In this document: piece by piece, positions 62,248 through 64,000 of the stretch
Layout of the letters: every line of letters begins with the position of its first letter
Position numbering within the stretch: the first letter of the stretch is position 1
NCBI RefSeq assembly: GCF_008831035.1
Contig: NZ_WAJR01000004.1
Span: forward strand, 1-64,000
Direction of reading: 5' to 3'
Source of the DNA: Ellagibacter isourolithinifaciens
GTDB lineage: Bacteria; Actinomycetota; Coriobacteriia; Coriobacteriales; Eggerthellaceae
DNA length: 64,000 bases
The notes under the pieces: model-generated
Told to the model about the DNA's origin: nothing
Seen by the model: only the letters and a program-made list of their open reading frames with translations
Database searches by the model: none
Position numbers and translations under genes: made by a program

Positions 62248-64000
62248 CTAATCTATCTTCCCCATCACCTCGAGCAGGTCCTCGTACGTCGCCACGTTGT
62301 GGTAGCGCACGTCGCTGGTGCTCATCTCGTTGAAGAGCTTCTTCGCGCAAGCGATCTTGGCGTTCTCCACACCGGAGAGCTCCAGCGTGTCCATGGTGCC
62401 CTTGGTCTCGGCGACGAAGAACACATGGCGCACGCTGCCTTCCTTGAAGGCAATCGCCCAGTCGGGGGCGTAGTTGCCCACCGGCGTGGGAATCTGGAAC
62501 GCTCGAGGCAGCTTGGCGTAGACCGCTACCTCGGCGGCGGCGTCCATGTCCTCGGCGAACCTGCGCTCGCCGTCGGAGTCGGGGAACACGAAGCGCTGGA
62601 TGTTCTTCTTCGCCTCGTACGCCTTGCTCGCGTTGTCGGGCATACGCTCGGTGAAGATCGCCTCGTCGTAGGCGTCGTCGATCTCGTGGTAGCTGATGTG
62701 CTCCACAATCATCGTCGCCTTCTCCGACACGATAAGCGCAGCGGCCTTCTTGATGAACTCCTCGGGGTTCACGCGGTAGAGCCCGAACACGTTGGCGTCG
62801 ATGCCGGCGAGGATAGCCGCGGCACTCCTGCGCGTGATGGCGGCGGCCTGCGCCACCTCGCCCACGAGGTCGTACGTCACGCCCACGGACGCCGTGCCCG
62901 CGTCCACATCGCGGGTCTCGGTTTGCGTGCGGCCGAACGATGAGCCGCCCTGCACCTCGTCGCGCGTGGTCTGTGACTTCTGCCCGCCGACCGTCAGGGT
63001 GTACTGCAGCCTGCTCACGCGCAAATCGCTGTTGATGCGCTCTATCGACTTGCGCCTCAGCTCGTCGTCCGAGAAGCTCACCGTGTAGGCATGCTTGCGG
63101 TTGATGCGCGCCCACAGTTCCTTGAACTCGCGTTTGGCGAAGTTGTCGGTCAGCGTGTTCTCGGAGATCTTCTCCTGGGCACGCCCGATCATGCCGTCGA
63201 GCGCGTGCACGTCGTAGACGCTTCTCACCAGCGCCTCGACCGCCTTGGCGTGGGCAGCGTCGGCGATTTTCTCGGGCAGCTTCGCGACGAAGTACTCCAC
63301 GAAGGTGCCGCCCTCGACGGCCTTGCGGAACTCGGCGGTCGGCTTGTCGTCGTCGTCGATGAGGTCGCACTTGTAAAGAGCCTTATAAATGCGCTTCGAC
63401 TCCTCCTCGGTGAAGGAGACCGTCTCGCCGTCGAGCACGACGTCGCGTCCGCTGAACAGGTTCATCTCCACCTTCTTCGGGCGCTCGCGCAAGCTCTTGC
63501 TTATATCGGTCTGCAAATCCCTCACGAACGTCTCGTAGCTCTCCGACGCGATCACGGTGAGCAGGTTCACACGGTGCACCTCGTCGGGTCCCAGCAGCGC
63601 CGTGTCCTGGCGGTTGCCGTCCTGGTCGACCGCCAGGCGCATGCCGCGGCCGACCTCCTGGCGCTTGCTCGTCTCGGAGCCGGACTCCTTGAGCGTGCAG
63701 ATCTGGAAGATGTTCGGGTTGTCCCAGCCCTCGCGCAGCGCCGAGTGGCTGAAAATGAAGCGCACGGGCTCATCGAACGAAAGCAGGCGCTCCTTATCGC
63801 GCAGGATCAGGTCGTATCCGCGCTTCGCATCGTCGTCGTTGATGCCGATGCCGTCCTCGCGCTCCGCCTTCTTCTCGGTCTTCGATTCGACGGCGTTGCC
63901 CTTCTTGTCCACCGAGAAGTATCCGGAGTGCACCGAGTGCGCCTCGAATCGCCCGAGGTACTGCGCGTAGGAGGGGTCGAGGATGTCGTCCTGCGTCGGG
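62248..64000 (-). CDS. Type III restriction endonuclease Res subunit (C-terminal part, runs off window)
   Basis: The frame is open to the window edge, so the N-terminus (helicase motifs I-III) lies beyond. Visible 584 residues include late helicase motifs SHSALREGWDNPNIFQ (V) and SKRQEVGRGMRLAVDQ (VI), and a C-terminal PD-(D/E)xK nuclease: NYAPDWAIAF (Asp) then FFVAETKGT (Glu-x-Lys). This is the standard layout of Res, which needs a Mod methyltransferase; mod should lie further upstream, outside the window. It ends 54 bases before the unknown 214-residue gene. It cuts unmethylated foreign DNA. Confidence 0.92.
   Translation of the reverse strand, partial: PTQDDILDPSYAQYLGRFEAHSVHSGYFSVDKKGNAVESKTEKKAEREDGIGINDDDAKRGYDLILRDKERLLSFDEPVRFIFSHSALREGWDNPNIFQICTLKESGSETSKRQEVGRGMRLAVDQDGNRQDTALLGPDEVHRVNLLTVIASESYETFVRDLQTDISKSLRERPKKVEMNLFSGRDVVLDGETVSFTEEESKRIYKALYKCDLIDDDDKPTAEFRKAVEGGTFVEYFVAKLPEKIADAAHAKAVEALVRSVYDVHALDGMIGRAQEKISENTLTDNFAKREFKELWARINRKHAYTVSFSDDELRRKSIERINSDLRVSRLQYTLTVGGQKSQTTRDEVQGGSSFGRTQTETRDVDAGTASVGVTYDLVGEVAQAAAITRRSAAAILAGIDANVFGLYRVNPEEFIKKAAALIVSEKATMIVEHISYHEIDDAYDEAIFTERMPDNASKAYEAKKNIQRFVFPDSDGERRFAEDMDAAAEVAVYAKLPRAFQIPTPVGNYAPDWAIAFKEGSVRHVFFVAETKGTMDTLELSGVENAKIACAKKLFNEMSTSDVRYHNVATYEDLLEVMGKID

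Overview
The window is high-GC (roughly 60-63% by eye) actinobacterial DNA. The gene content points to the Coriobacteriia, most likely Eggerthellaceae: a fused AccD-AccA carboxyltransferase in a FabK-type FASII operon, a class III fructose-1,6-bisphosphatase, an S-layer (SLH) surface protein, split transketolase, and the L21/L27/Obg/ProBA/NadD/YqeK/RsfS cluster. The lineage call is inference from gene repertoire and order, not a database match. Most of the window is ordinary housekeeping chromosome; accessory features lie at about 32-38 kb, 48 kb and 61-64 kb.

Layout. 0-5.6 kb: a PadR-like C-terminal remnant, a flavodoxin-SCP2-membrane fusion protein, RsmJ, a MATE exporter and a PiT phosphate transporter. 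6.3-10 kb: an FMN riboswitch with terminator, then ribU, a fused double-ATPase ecfA and ecfT, which together form a riboflavin ECF importer. 10-20 kb: a PNPOx-fold flavoprotein, L-lactate dehydrogenase, MscL with a zinc ribbon, cysteine desulfurase, Fbp, two tRNA-Lys and one tRNA-His, Map, an ECF sigma factor with its membrane partner, and a DUF523 protein. 20-32 kb: a SWIM/SNF2 helicase, a Nudix hydrolase, and the FASII operon fabK-fabD-fabG-fabF-fabZ-accDA (minus strand). 32-43.7 kb: a perfect long inverted repeat, a 1,541-residue SLH protein behind a TetR regulator, RNase R carrying two copies of a palindromic repeat inside its reading frame, an S41 protease and FtsEX. 43.8-51.4 kb: split transketolase, release factor 2, an AAA/DUF4143 ATPase behind a 34-bp-periodic repeat array, and SecA. 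51.5-61 kb: a BTAD-type ATPase regulator and the cluster rplU-rpmA-obgE-proB-proA-nadD-yqeK-rsfS. 61.5-64 kb: an unrecognised protein and the C-terminal part of a type III restriction Res subunit running off the window.

How the genes work together. The riboswitch operon scavenges riboflavin under FMN control. The FASII operon makes malonyl-CoA and runs the elongation cycle, although ACP, FabH and AccB/AccC are not here. The Obg cluster joins ribosome assembly and silencing with proline and NAD synthesis through very tight gene overlaps.

The most interesting signal is the pair of palindromic elements inside rnr. The two copies share identical core blocks in opposite orientation, while their outer and inner stems differ in sequence yet remain fully paired. 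This suggests a structured mobile repeat that can be translated as part of a protein. Second-tier signals are the 34-bp periodic array at 48.3 kb, the perfect 27-bp inverted repeat at 32.3-32.5 kb, the palindrome over a candidate fab promoter, and an SPT (instead of SPF) codon-recognition tripeptide in release factor 2.
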